From NCBI GenBank assembly GCA_018292915.2, contig JACVVK020000452.1:185001-249000 (forward strand): a DNA stretch of 64,000 bases. Reading direction: 5' to 3'. The stretch is from Batillaria attramentaria. Its lineage: Eukaryota; Mollusca; Gastropoda; Batillariidae. Within the stretch, counting starts at the first letter, position 1. Each line of letters begins with the position of its first letter. Below, one piece after another: positions 18,288 through 28,100 of the stretch. The translations under genes were made by a program, and so were the position numbers. The notes under the pieces were generated by a model that saw only the letters and a list, made by a program, of their open reading frames with translations, was not told where the DNA came from and made no database searches.

Positions 18288-19377
18288 AACAATGATAAAG
18301 AGATTTTGTACACAGATACTACCACTTGCAAAATTAGATAAGTACAGTTCAGTGTGGTTTGTGCATCACGTCCACAAGGAAGCAAATCTCACTACGTCAT
18401 TTACACTAGTATTTGGTTCTCCTATGCACTGTAGACTACATAGGATACAATGATCAGGCTTACAGTGTTACAATTCTGAGCACGATTGTTCTTTCCTCTG
18501 TTCAGATGTTTGATCAGCTGGACTCTAACAAGGACGGGATGTTTACACTGGAGGAAGCACAGCAAACAACACAAGAGGTACATTTAAAAAAAAAACCTAA
18601 ACTTTTACATTAGGGGTCCTCTTGGGTGCAACAGTACAGGGTGAGCATAGAAAGAACATAAAAACTTAAATTATTATGAAAAACAGCTAAGAAATGTGTA
18701 TAACATTATCATGGGAAATTCCGAGTATTGCCATAATATGTACAGCGGAATTAAAAGTACAACAGTACAGGGTGAGCTAAACAAAAAATTAATTATAATA
18801 AAAAACTAAATTCAGGAAGAACAGTTAAGAAGTGAGTACCAAAACACCATCACGGGAAATCCCGTATTGCTACATGTATACGGACTGTAATCCGAAATAC
18901 GACGCGCGCAAGACCAACCACCAGGCGAAGCCCCTACAACTACGATAGAATATTTTTTTACCATACAATCCTAGACTATGAAAGTATTGTGTACAGATGG
19001 GTGGGTGGGGTCGGTGGGTGTTTGGGGGTTTAACGTCCTTTTTCACCACTTACGGGTGATATCAAAGACGGGGCAACGATGAAAAAGCCAGCACAAATAT
19101 TTGGCCCTAGCCGGGATACGAACTCACGACCCGAGCAGTAGAAGTCCAACGCTCTACCATTCGGCCACCCCGGCTCCCCGTGTACAGATGCATGTAACTG
19201 TTTGCATACCAGTTTTACTCGGTACATAAATGGTGATATTGCTTTTGCCTGTTTCAGGAGTGGAAAAATATAGCCAGCGATATAGCTGTTGTGAACGCTA
19301 TGCTAGATGAATTCTACCGACAGGCGATTGCACATGGATACCATGACACGCACCAACATGTGACAGATGAACTGTAA
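11767..19377 (+). CDS. ER-lumenal JmjC-domain protein with EF-hand, 429 aa, complete
   Basis: Ten exons: 11767-12227, 12475-12541, 12999-13124, 13887-13933, 14756-14848, 15252-15434, 17553-17625, 18166-18213, 18506-18577, 19258-19377. All have GT-AG borders and matching phases (1290 nt). A signal peptide (MGSRCLSLLSTVLLCLLC, residues 1-22) opens the protein. The cupin/JmjC core has H190-T-D192 in GVHTDTFDNIHC and the third ligand H267 in WIHQVRSYNSNIAVNFWW, so the Fe(II) triad of 2-oxoglutarate oxygenases is intact. An EF-hand loop, DSNKDGMFTLEE, occupies 372-383. The C-terminus is TDEL, a KDEL-type retrieval signal. Function is inferred as a lumenal 2-OG hydroxylase with unknown substrate and possible Ca2+ sensing. 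ER residence recalls JMJD8, but JMJD8 lacks an EF-hand and, as I recall, a full triad. ATG 11767 is chosen because it opens the signal peptide in a good context (AGACATGG). Confidence 0.9.
12600..12893 (+). mobile_element. Family B SINE body (head lost)
   Basis: The same body as 625-950 in the opposite orientation: GGTTCTCTCCGGGTACTCCG core, GTGTGTGATTCACGTGAACG block, GATAAAGCGCC and a terminal (ATT)n. The tRNA head is missing. Intronic in the JmjC gene. Confidence 0.75.
12999..13124 (+). CDS. JmjC exon 3 carrying the HxD iron ligands
   Basis: A 42-codon exon, phase 0 at both ends. It contains WFSSGGTRSGVHTD (H190, D192) and then GQKTFVLVDP, the strand-turn characteristic of JmjC/cupin-8 oxygenases. 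Intact ligands argue that the enzyme is catalytic rather than a pseudo-oxygenase. Confidence 0.9.
13125..13886. other. JmjC intron 3, simple repeats only
   Basis: G-run at 13240-13263, (TGACAA)n-like run at 13273-13290 and (TC)n at 13372-13398. No coding or mobile element is recognised. Confidence 0.6.
14340..14755 (+). repeat. 41-bp minisatellite, about ten units
   Basis: Units of 39-44 bp share the blocks TTCTGACAGTGTACAATGTCAG, split here as TTCTGACAGTG and TACAATGTCAG, then TATATGTAAGAAATATTAA. Units differ by point changes (CATATG or TATATG). The array runs directly into the 3' splice site of JmjC exon 5. Confidence 0.95.
14756..14848 (+). CDS. JmjC exon 5, acceptor supplied by a minisatellite
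   Basis: The exon encodes SVDLTLYRKLAQ through AGDCLYIPYRW, the turn before the third iron ligand. Its acceptor (ATTCTGACAG) is the last bases of the final unit of the 41-bp minisatellite at 14340-14755. Confidence 0.85.
15657..15933 (+). repeat. Family C interspersed repeat, copy 2
   Basis: Begins with GTGAGTGAGTGAG and TTTTTAGGGCTTAAAGCCGC. It shares more than 250 bp with 20741-21011 and a short inverted piece with 587-1041. Intronic (JmjC intron 6). No coding capacity is seen. Confidence 0.85.
16178..17276 (+). mobile_element. Pearl/Helentron-like element with tandem core
   Basis: The ends GGCTCCCTTGTG (16180s) and CACAAGGGAGCC (17260s) are inverted copies. Inside, a (GTCT)n(GT)n microsatellite at 16229-16302 is followed by six tandem units of about 134-146 bp. 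The organisation of end, microsatellite, tandem core and end resembles 'pearl'/Helentron-associated elements described in molluscs; that assignment is inference. Intronic in the JmjC gene. Confidence 0.6.
16405..17150 (+). repeat. Six-unit array with paired AGGTCA-type motifs
   Basis: Each unit carries a TGACCTTGA-like motif followed by TCAAGGTCA or close variants (near 16412, 16558, 16702, 16848, 16982 and 17117). TCAAGGTCA is the extended half-site bound by monomeric nuclear receptors such as ERR and SF-1. Two unit types alternate ('AAGGTCATTAAAGC' and 'AAGGCCATACAAGC'), a higher-order dimer of about 290 bp. Confidence 0.8.
17736..18065 (+). repeat. Family F repeat, copy 1
   Basis: Shares about 330 bp with 23090-23445 and, inverted, with 25390-25700. 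Markers are ACATAAAATCTGGAAGATCT, GCCTTGGATTGTACTTA, AGCTATAACAGTGCAGTAG and CACCCCTGCCTCGGAAATAT. Non-coding; intronic in the JmjC gene. Confidence 0.8.
18216..18286 (+). repeat. (GT)n microsatellite at a 5' splice site
   Basis: The donor of JmjC exon 8 (CAG then gtaagt) runs straight into about 70 bp of (GT)n. Confidence 0.95.
18506..18577 (+). CDS. JmjC-gene exon 9, EF-hand
   Basis: A 24-codon phase-0 exon almost entirely made of one EF-hand. The 12-residue loop DSNKDGMFTLEE has D, N and D at positions 1, 3 and 5, G at 6 and E at 12, the canonical Ca2+ ligand set. Being a self-contained symmetric exon, it could have been gained by exon shuffling or be skipped. Confidence 0.85.
19000..19179 (-). 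mobile_element. Family A SINE with target-site duplication
   Basis: Full copy flanked by an 11-bp direct repeat, GTGTACAGATG, at 18989-18999 and 19180-19190. In the last intron of the JmjC gene. Confidence 0.9.
19258..19377 (+). CDS. JmjC-gene last exon ending in TDEL
   Basis: The exon follows tgtttcag, runs in phase 0, and encodes EWKNIASDIAVVNAMLDEF and onward to HVTDEL then TAA (19375-19377). The TDEL terminus fits ER retrieval. Two partial copies of this exon follow downstream. Confidence 0.85.
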   Translation, partial: EWKNIASDIAVVNAMLDEFYRQAIAHGYHDTHQHVTDEL

Positions 19378-19494
19378 ATGCACAGTTGTGCAACTGCTGC
19401 TGCTGAGCATTTGGAACAAGCGCAGGGTCCTGTTTTGGGAGTGTGCTAGTTGTGTGTAGTGATTCTTGTTGGGCTGCAAGAGGGGGGCAAGCTG

Positions 19495-19930
19495 CCAGTG
19501 AAGCTGGGACTTTCTGCGCACAAGAGAGGCAAGCCGTGGTGAACACTATATGCTAGATGGATTCTACCGGCAGGCGATTGCACATGGAGGGTGGGTGGGT
19601 GTTTGGGACTTTAACGTCCTTTTCCACCACGTATGGGTGATATCAAAGACGGGGCAACGAGAAAAAGGTCAGCACAAATATCTGGCCCCAGCCGGGATTC
19701 GAACTCACGACCCGAGCATTAGAAGTCTAACGTTCTACCATTCGGCCACCCCGGCTCCCCCAGTGAAGCTGGAACTCTCTGCGCACAAGAGAGGCAAGCC
19801 GTGGTGAACACTATGCTAGATGAATTCTACCGGCAGGCGATGGTACATGGATGCCATGACACGCACCACCATGTTGACAGATGAACTGTAAATGCATGTG
19901 TAATAGTTGTGCAGCTGCTGTTGCCTAGAA
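19495..19930 (+). pseudogene. Two decayed tandem copies of the JmjC last exon and 3'UTR
   Basis: Copy 1 (19495-19588) and copy 2 (19759-19930) both repeat the sequence ATGCTAGATG(A/G)ATTCTACCG of the terminal exon plus flanking 3'UTR (GCGCACAAGAGAGGCAAGCC). Copy 1 is interrupted after GCACATGGA by a family A SINE. Copy 2 retains the GATGAACTGTAA end, but an extra T (CATGTTGACAG against CATGTGACAG) shifts the frame, so it cannot supply TDEL. More 3'UTR-like duplicate sequence extends to about 20470. Confidence 0.8.
19589..19758 (-). mobile_element. Family A SINE between exon copies
   Basis: A complete copy lying exactly between the two degenerate JmjC terminal-exon duplicates. Confidence 0.85.
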
Positions 19931-19936
19931 GCGTAA

Positions 19937-20263
19937 AGCCGGCTCTTAACTGGGCACTGCGGAGCGCCACAGTGCTGTCCACAATTGTGACACAGTTGTG
20001 ATTTGAGGGGGTTTCCGCCGCTGTGGCGTCATCACAGCAAACTGGATTTCAAACAGACACAACTGTGACTGTGGTTTCCACAACAGATTCTGACTGGCTG
20101 TACTAAGTCACTCGGCGCGCAAACATGGCGGACAGTGCATCTTCAATCGGTTTGTCCTCGAGCACAGCCGTGTTCAGTTTTGTAGTTAGTAAACACACCG
20201 AGCGCAACGACTGTGATGTGCACATGTGTGTTTCAGCGCGCTGTGCCCAGTTAAGAGCAGGCT
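19937..20263. mobile_element. Harbinger-type MITE with TAA target duplication
   Basis: The terminal inverted repeats AGCCGGCTCTTAACTGGGCAC and its complement (GTGCCCAGTTAAGAGCAGGCT, one mismatch) are flanked by TAA at 19934-19936 and 20264-20266. A 3-bp TAA duplication is the hallmark of PIF/Harbinger insertion. The interior, about 330 bp, has ATGGCGGACAG but no long frame. Confidence 0.8.
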
Positions 20264-20740
20264 TAAGGACACAAACTTAGCATTGGGTCAAGCACAGTGT
20301 TTGTTTGAAGCACCCTGTTTTGGGGCGTGTGCTAGGTTGTAGTGATTTTTTGTTATCACCCAAAAAAGAGTGGTTTTCGTGATCTTTGTATTTGGTAGGG
20401 CATGGGGTTGCAAGAGGAGGCAAGCTGCAAGTGAAGCTGGAACTTTTTGCGCACAAGAGAGGCAAAGGTGACGCGAGTGGATTTCGGTGAAGTGGTTTTC
20501 TGGAGTAAACAGAATGTTGACTAGTGTTACTCCAGTGAGGGTTGAGCGGAAAGGAGACATTTAATTTTTTTAAACTCCTGTCCGGTACGTGCCCTTGTAT
20601 AGTGTGTGCATGGTAATCTGTGTTTCTAGACTGAAGCATTTATGACTATGACACTTAAGGATAATAGGGAATGTGTAAGCACTTCGAGGCCTCGTGCATT
20701 TGTGTATTGTTTGACCTGCACCTGTATGCTTGTAGATGCG

Positions 20741-21011
20741 AGTGAGTGAGTGAGTTTTTAGGGCTTAAAGCCGCGCAAGCCACAAAGACTAATTCGCGGC
20801 TGAGTGTGCCTGCCCTACATAAAAAAATATTGTAACGTTGGACAAAGGATGCAAACTGGTCTACGGGGCTATATAAACCTAGGACATGCAGGAGACGCTG
20901 CACCTTCATGCTAATTTCTCGAACTCCCGGTTACAAAAAAGCGTAGAAAACAAATGACAATTACAACTAGGTAAAACAAAGATAAATACTAAGCGCATAT
21001 ACAGCAAATAT
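20741..21011 (+). repeat. Family C interspersed repeat, copy 3
   Basis: Near-identical to 15660-15933, including the ends. The high similarity suggests recent spread. Confidence 0.85.
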
Positions 21012-21249
21012 TGCAACTTATCATCTCCTAGGCGTATGCTTGTAGATGCATTAGAAGCCGTGTGGCTTCTACGAAAACACAGAAGACTATCCGCTGTTAT
21101 GACAGAAGTCGTTTCCTGCACAATATCAAATGTCATGAAGTGGCTATAGTTTGAAGAACATCCAATAAGAGTTCTAGTTAATTCTGCATTTCTTCTTTGT
21201 ATTGATTATTGCACACATAGTTTCAGCAAGGGAGTTGACTCATGCACTG

Positions 21250-21254
21250 AAACA

Positions 21255-21285
<31 letters not shown>

Positions 21286-21607
21286 TACTTGATATAGCGC
21301 ACGGCTCCACCCTACCTGAGTGCGCACGGCGCTTAGGGAGAGGTTTTCAAAGATAGTGAGAGAAAAAAGCTGCAGATGATTACTAGCGCGAGGCATTGAA
21401 GAGATGAGTCTTCAGGCGCTTCCGGAATGCGGTAATGCTTACTGCCTCCTTCACTGTCTCAGTGAGAGAGTCCCACAATTTCGGCGCTGCATTTTTGAAG
21501 GACCGTGCACCATGCCTCTTCTTACTGGTGTCGTCACTTGAAGGAAGCCGCAGACGGAGAGAACTTGCAGACCGCAAGTTGCGCGCTGGCTGGTACACAT
21601 GGCACAA
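21250..21607 (-). mobile_element. Truncated LINE 3' end with RT C-terminal tail
   Basis: The minus-strand frame 21383-21607 reads RNLRSASSLRLRLPSSD, HGARSFKNAAPKLWDSL and AFRKRLKTHLF. This is the pattern 'R.LRSS..L.VP..GDRAFS.AAP.LWNSLP...FK..LKTHLF' found at the very C-terminus of CR1/L2-type reverse-transcriptase ORFs. A 3'UTR and an (ATC)n tail follow to 21252. The 5' part is missing, as usual for LINE insertions. Confidence 0.8.
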
Positions 21608-21695
21608 CTAAAACATATAATTATGTCGTGTATAAATCATAAGCTGCATTTCTTGTGTGGTGAGAAGAACGCCGTCTTAGCTACTGCACTGGTTG

Positions 21696-22129
21696 TCATA
21701 AGGCAAACAAAAACACCGCTGTCAAACTGTAATTTTGAGATTCACTGCACACTGCAAGGTTCGAACTTCCGGGTACGTCCCGAACCGTCAGCCTTAGCGT
21801 CAGAAGAAGTCTTCTGCGAGGCAAACTCCCGGTTCTTCGTCTTACTATCCTCCGAACCGTCATAAATACTTCTTCTGCAGGTCCATCTTCAAGTCTTGCA
21901 TGTTGCACTTCTCCAAGGTCCTCCAGAATGATGGGAACGGAGACGTAATTAGGACACTCCTTTGACCACACGACCAGACAAGCATTGATCTGGTCTCTGA
22001 CCAATTTCTCGTCCTCTCTGGCCTGGTCGATCACCGCCAGCAGCCTCTCCCTGCTGGACCAGCCTGGTAGGAACGAGATGAAGTCTCTCCAGCCGGCTCC
22101 CATCTTCGTGGACAATTCGAAGAACACGC
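21696..22129 (-). CDS. GIMAP-like last exon, uncertain C-terminus
   Basis: Begins after tttgcag with VFFELSTKMGAGWRDFISFL and a charged segment (REDEKLVRDQINACLVVW). Past about 21915 the frame becomes Arg/Leu-rich and unlike a GTPase tail. Dropping one T in the CTTGG at 21913-21918 would give a lysine-rich helix ending at TGA near 21860. Confidence 0.6.
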
Positions 22130-23729
22130 CTGCAAAAATGTTTATGTTTCCGATCACAAATTTACGGGTGAAACTTTTCGATTTTCGAAAAAACTGAAAA
22201 ACAGGCCGGGGTCCAGGGGCCGCCAGTTAAGGCCCCGGTGGGGTGAAGGGGCAAAGTCCCTCTCGCGGATTCAGGGGAGCGAAGCGACCCGACCGAAAAT
22301 GCAAATGATATCTTTTACGGTAATTGTACGCCTATCCTTTCACCTTGAGAGAAAACAAGGAGGAACGGCCCCGTCCTACAAAGTTGTTTCTCCAAACTTC
22401 ATTTTATTTTGTCTGTTTTGTTGTTATTGTTGCCGTTTCTCCCCTCTCCAAGTTCTACCAATGACACTAGATCCTCTACGACCTCGACCGATTAGCCACG
22501 TGACTAGGGGTGGGGTCGGGTGGGGGTGGGGGGGGGAAGAGAAACAGAGAGAGAGAGCGTGGGTGGGTTGGTGTTTAGGAGTTTAACGTCCTTTTCCACC
22601 AGATAAGGGTGATATCAAAGACGGGGCAACGAGAAAAAGGCCAGCACAAATATTTGGCCCCAGCCGGGATTCGAACTCTCGACCCGAGCATTGAAAGTCC
22701 AACGCTCTACCATTCGGCCACCCTGGCTCCCCAGAGAGAGAGAGAGAGAGAGAGAGGTCAGTTCCGTGAACTAAACATTTCACGTCAGCCTCAGGCAGGT
22801 CATCATACAGAGAGAGAGAGAGAGAGAGAGATGACGTCAATTCCGTGAACTAAACATTTTGACGTCAGCCTCTAGCACTGCGATCGTCTGAGGAAGTTTG
22901 TTTATGTTTTGTGATTTCCCTGCTGTCTTTGTGGCTTCCCCAGTTGAATTATTTTTCACATGAAATCTGGAAGATCTAGAGGGCTGGTGAAATGTCGGAG
23001 GCAGTGACGATACTTGCTTATTTTGTCTGTGAACTAAGCGTTTGACGTCAGCTTCACACTAGTGGTATGACAGATGATGTTTTTGCATGTCTTGTGATTT
23101 CCCTGTTGCTTTTGTGACTTCCTTGGCTGAATTAATTTTTACATAAAATCTGGAAGATCTAGAGAGCTGATGAAACGTGGACTTAAGTGCCTTGGATTGT
23201 ACTTACGAAATTGCAAATTTGGAACTCTTTTGACCGGTGATTCTCGCAGAAAGTTGAAAAAGTTATGTTTTTCTAAAAGTTCAGTTATTCTGAATGCTAA
23301 AGCTATAATAGTGCAGTAGTTCCTGTCATATGTGCAGTTGTCACATCAGACAAAAACGCCGGGATGATAAGTAATTTGCAGTAGTCTTTTCATAGATATT
23401 TGATCTTATGTGCAAACCACCCCTACCTCGGAAATATTTTTTTACACAAAACCAGTCAGAGCTACAGAGCTGTAGCACGAATACAGGCAGTGTGATTGGG
23501 TGAACTTCCAAAGTCTAGAAAATGAAGGGGAAAAAAATCGAAAAAAAAATCGTAACATGACCGATTTTTTTTTTTAAATCGTCGATAACTGTTCTGAAAA
23601 TGCGGCAGGCTAAAAATCGTGAAAGTTAGCTCTGGAGAAGGTGAATTCCCATTTTAGCTCAAAGTAAAAAGGCCTCCAGCGATGTGGTTTAGGAGATAGC
23701 CATCATTACATCCGTCCACACACACACAC

Positions 23730-23775
<46 letters not shown>

Positions 23776-24460
23776 TCACAACTCCCGCCAAACAGAACGC
23801 AGCAGCATAGTGTGCACGTCAAGTGTCTATGACGCAGATTTCGTTACGTCACAGTGTGCGCGAAAGTATGTATTGTGTGGAGAAACGTCACAGCCTTGTA
23901 TTGTACTACTGAAACTTGCTGCTGCGCGTAGCAAAATCTGCCTCATCGTATAAAATTGTTTCTCTTTCTAAACAACTTAAAAAGGTAATTCTCTCAACAG
24001 AGAAACAGGATGCTTCAATCCACTGCATCTGCAGTCAAGAAAAAGCAGAGACTGGTCGAAATAGAAGACAAAACCTCGCGTTCTTGGAAGTACTGTTAGC
24101 ATCGAGATCACTCTTTTTGCAAAACTGACCGAGGTTTACGTACACTGTGCGGGACCAGTCTGCCAACGAAATTGTTAGGCATGGACCATAGCGGCCATAG
24201 TAGTTTAGAGGATGGGTGGGTGCTTTTCCACCACATACGGGTGATACCAAAGACGGGGCAACGATGAAAAGCCCAGCACAAAATTAATATTTTGCCCTAG
24301 CCGAGATTCGAACTCATGACACGAGCATTGGAAGTCCAACGCTCTACCACTCGGCCACCCCGGCTCCTCTCATAGTAGTTTAGACGGTCCAGTTCAGCTA
24401 GTTTGCATGTATTTAAATAGCGGTTAAGAACAACTTTCGAAGAGTAAGACGTTTTTATAC

Positions 24461-24505
<45 letters not shown>

Positions 24506-24513
24506 ACACACAA

Positions 24514-24584
<71 letters not shown>

Positions 24585-25058
24585 ACCCTTTCACAGATTC
24601 AGCTTCGAAACTTACGCTTGATCAGGTCCTCTGATGGCCAACGAAAGACGCCACCAGATTTTTCCACCAGCTTTTTCACTTCAGCAACTAAGCGCTTTGA
24701 TTGCTGGATCCTGTCTGGCCAGTCCGCCTTGTTGTTGAGCATGACATACCGGCCATCCACGTCCTCTAGCAGGGCCTTCAACTTGTCGGTTCTCTGAATC
24801 AGATCAGATGAAATCAGATGAAACAGATCCGAATGATGGGCAAAGGCTTTTTAAAGTTGTTTCTCTATAGAGAAACAACTTTATGAGACGGGGCAGATTT
24901 TGCTACGCGCAGCAGCAAGTTTCAGTGATACAAAACAAGACTGTGACGTTTCTCCACACAATACTTACTTTCACGCACACAGTGACGTAACGAAATCTGC
25001 GTCATAGACACCTTACGTGCACACTATGCTGCTGCGTTCTTTTTGGCGGGAGTTGTGA

Positions 25059-25105
<47 letters not shown>

Positions 25106-28100
25106 ACGGATGTAATGATGGCTATCTCCTAAACCACCTCGTTGGAGGCCTTTTTACTTTGAGATAAAATGGGAATTCACCTTCTCCAGACCTACCTTTC
25201 ACGATTTTTAGCCTACTGCATTTTCAGAAGAGTTATCGCCGATTTTAAAAAATCGGTCATGTTACGAATTTTTTCGCAAAAAATGTTCAAATGGCTTCAT
25301 TTTCTGAAATTGGGAAGATCATCCAATTATACTGCCTGTTTTCGTAGCACAGCTCTGTAGCTCTGACAGGTTTTGTGTAAGAAAAATATTTCCGAGGTAG
25401 GGGTGGTTTGCATATAAGGCCAAATATCTATGAAAAGACTCCTTCAAATTACTCATCATTCCGGTATTTTTGTCACTTGTGCCAACTGCACATATGACAT
25501 GAACTACTGCACTATTATAGCTTTAGTATTAAGAATAGCAGAGCTTTTAGATAAACACATTTTTCACGTTTCTGCGAGAAGCGCCGGTCAAAAAAGTTCC
25601 AATTTTGCAATTTCGTAAGTACAATCCAAGGCATTTAAGTCCACGTTTCATCAGCTCTCTAGATCTTCCAGATTTTATGTAAAAATTAATTCAGTCACGG
25701 AAGTCACAAAAGCAACAAAGAAATCACAAGATAAGTAGAAGTATCATCTGTCAGACGAGCAGCGTGAGGCTGACGTCAAATGTTTGGTTCACAGACAAAA
25801 TCTGCAAGTATCGTCACTGCTTCTGACATTTCATCAGCCCTCTAGATCTTCCAGATTTCATGTGAAAAATAATTCAGTCGGAGAAGTCACAAAGCCAACA
25901 GGGAAATCACAAGACATGAACAAGCATCCTCAAACGATCTCAGTGCTAGAGGCTGACGTCAAAAGTTTACTTCACGGAATTGACGTCATCTCTCTCTCTC
26001 TGTATGACGACCTGCCTGAGGCTGACGTCAAATGTTTAGTTCACGGAACTGACATCTCTCTCTCTCTCTCTCTCTCTGGGGAGCCAGGGTGGCCGAATGG
26101 TAGAACGTTGGACTTTCAATGCTTGGGCCGAGAGTTCGAATCCCGGCCGCTGGGGCCAAATATTTGTGCTGGCCTTTTTCTCGTTGCCCCGTCTTTGATA
26201 TCACCCTTATGGTGTGGGGGAAAAGGACGTTAAACTCCTAAACACCCACGCACCCACCCTCTGTCTCTGCCTCTCTCTCTCTCTCCCTTCTCCCCCCACC
26301 CGGCCCCACCCCAGTCACGTGGCTAATCGGTCGAGGTCGTAGAGGATCTAGTGTCATTGGTAGAACTTGGAGAGGGAACAATAACAACAAAACAGACAAA
26401 ATAAAATGAACTTTGGAGAAACAACTTTGTAGGACGGGGCCGTTCCTCCTTGTTTTTTTTTAATCCGTTGTAGCTGTGTTCTATTGCGCGCAAAGAAACC
26501 AACATCAGCGAGGGCAAAGTCATAACCATTTTCGTGAGGGTGTCCTTGACAAATTCAGATATAATGTTGCAGCAGCAGTTGCTTTAGTAGTCGTAGTCGT
26601 AGTCGTAGGAGTAGCAGTAGTGATAACGGCAAGGTTATGAGTCTAAATATACAACATCATTCATACCTCGTGAATGAAGCTTTCAGGCGTCGGAAAGTTT
26701 TTCTCCATGTCATCCCAGTGAGTGAAAACAATGATCATATGCTTCACCAGGTCTTCCCCAAAGTGCTCTTTCACTTGCTGATATTCCTATAACATGAAAC
26801 GGGTATATGTTTTAAACTGTTTTATTTTGTTTGCTTCCATATTAGTTTAGTTTAATCCTCTTTATTCCCTGGGGAACATAGGGCTGCAACCACACTCCGC
26901 CAGCGCACTCGGTTCTGGGACGCCCTCTTTAGTTCGGCCCACGTCGTTCCGGCGGCCTTGGCTTCAGCGTCCGTACTCCTCCGCCAGGTCTGCTTCGGTC
27001 GGCCCACTTTGCGCTTTCCCTGGGGGTTCCAATCAAGGGACTGCCTGGTGACATTTGATGTTGACTTTCGCTTCCATATGCAAGAACCATACATACTCTA
27101 CTTTCGTGGGACACAACAAGCTGTAAGCTTATGTCAAGTGTCCATGAAAAAAGAACGAGTTATGGCGGAGACAATATTTCAACATAATTATATCATGTAC
27201 AACGAATAGAATACATAGAACAAGTAACATAAGAAGAGAAAAGAACAAACAATATTGTTCTCCAGGGTGTTTGTGGTGGAATACAAGATGAAAAGACTGA
27301 GCGAGCGAGCGACGGCATCGGAACCTACAGCCATAGATCAATCAAAGCGACCGGATTCAATGATATATGACGGATATATGAGGACAATAATTATGTATGT
27401 TACAAACAGCTCTCCCAGCGCTAGCGACCCAGGAAGTGTACAGCCTGAGTTTTTACATTAAGTACGGCGAAGGGTAACTCACCAAATGTTACAGTGGAAA
27501 AGTGTGTATGGGGGAGGGGGGTGGGGGGGAGAGAGAGTACTCTTGCCTGTGCATCCTCCTGTGTAAACCGACGGGCGCTGCTTAAGCAGTAAAGGACAGC
27601 GTGTGGTCCTGGGTGTAAGACTCCCATAAAGCGGTTGAGATCAAGTAGCATATCCTGCAGACCATAGGGGAAGGCGGGTCAACCACCTGCACAAGAGAAC
27701 TGTGACAGTTTGGGACACAGCCTGAAAAATCTACCTTAACCCTGAGGTGGCCTGTATGCTGTCCCTATAATCTGTGCTCTGCTCCAGACAGCACGTGATT
27801 TTGGGGAGGTGGAGGGTGGGGGGGGGGGGGTTAGGGGGGGATGGGTGTGTGTGTATGTATGTGTGGGGGGGGGGGGGGGGCTGAGTCCAGAACTGTGTTA
27901 GATGAGTGATCAGCGGGGGGGGGGGGGGGGGGGGAATGTAGTATGTGTGTGGCTGTGAGGTGGGGGGCGGGGGGGGGGGATAGCCAAATGGTAGAGCATT
28001 GGACTCTCAACGCTCGGGGCGTGAGTTCGAATCTTGGCTGGGGCCAAATGTTTGCACTGGCCTTTTTCTCGTTGCCCGGCCTTCCGAGGTGGAAAAGGGC

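Larger units (their letters stand above)
22352..23985 (+). repeat. Left arm of a large inverted repeat
   Basis: About 1.6 kb matching 24845-26455 in reverse complement throughout: ACAAGGAGGAACGGCCCCGT at the outer end, a family A SINE, (GA)n tracts, paired TGACGTCA-like stretches, family F blocks, the (CA)n and the GCTGCTGCGCGTAGCAAAAT inner end. Confidence 0.85.
24845..26455 (-). repeat. Right arm of the large inverted repeat
   Basis: Reverse complement of 22352-23985. It includes a SINE at the matching position, so the SINE was inserted before the inverted duplication. Arms are visibly diverged but alignable end to end. Confidence 0.85.

Noticed and set aside
26852..27100. Independent small gene with a GKRKVGRP (AT-hook-like) motif
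   Set aside because: The motif belongs to the standard LINE ORF2 C-terminal tail (GRP..TWRR then RWR..V.ALC). It is a truncated retrotransposon.
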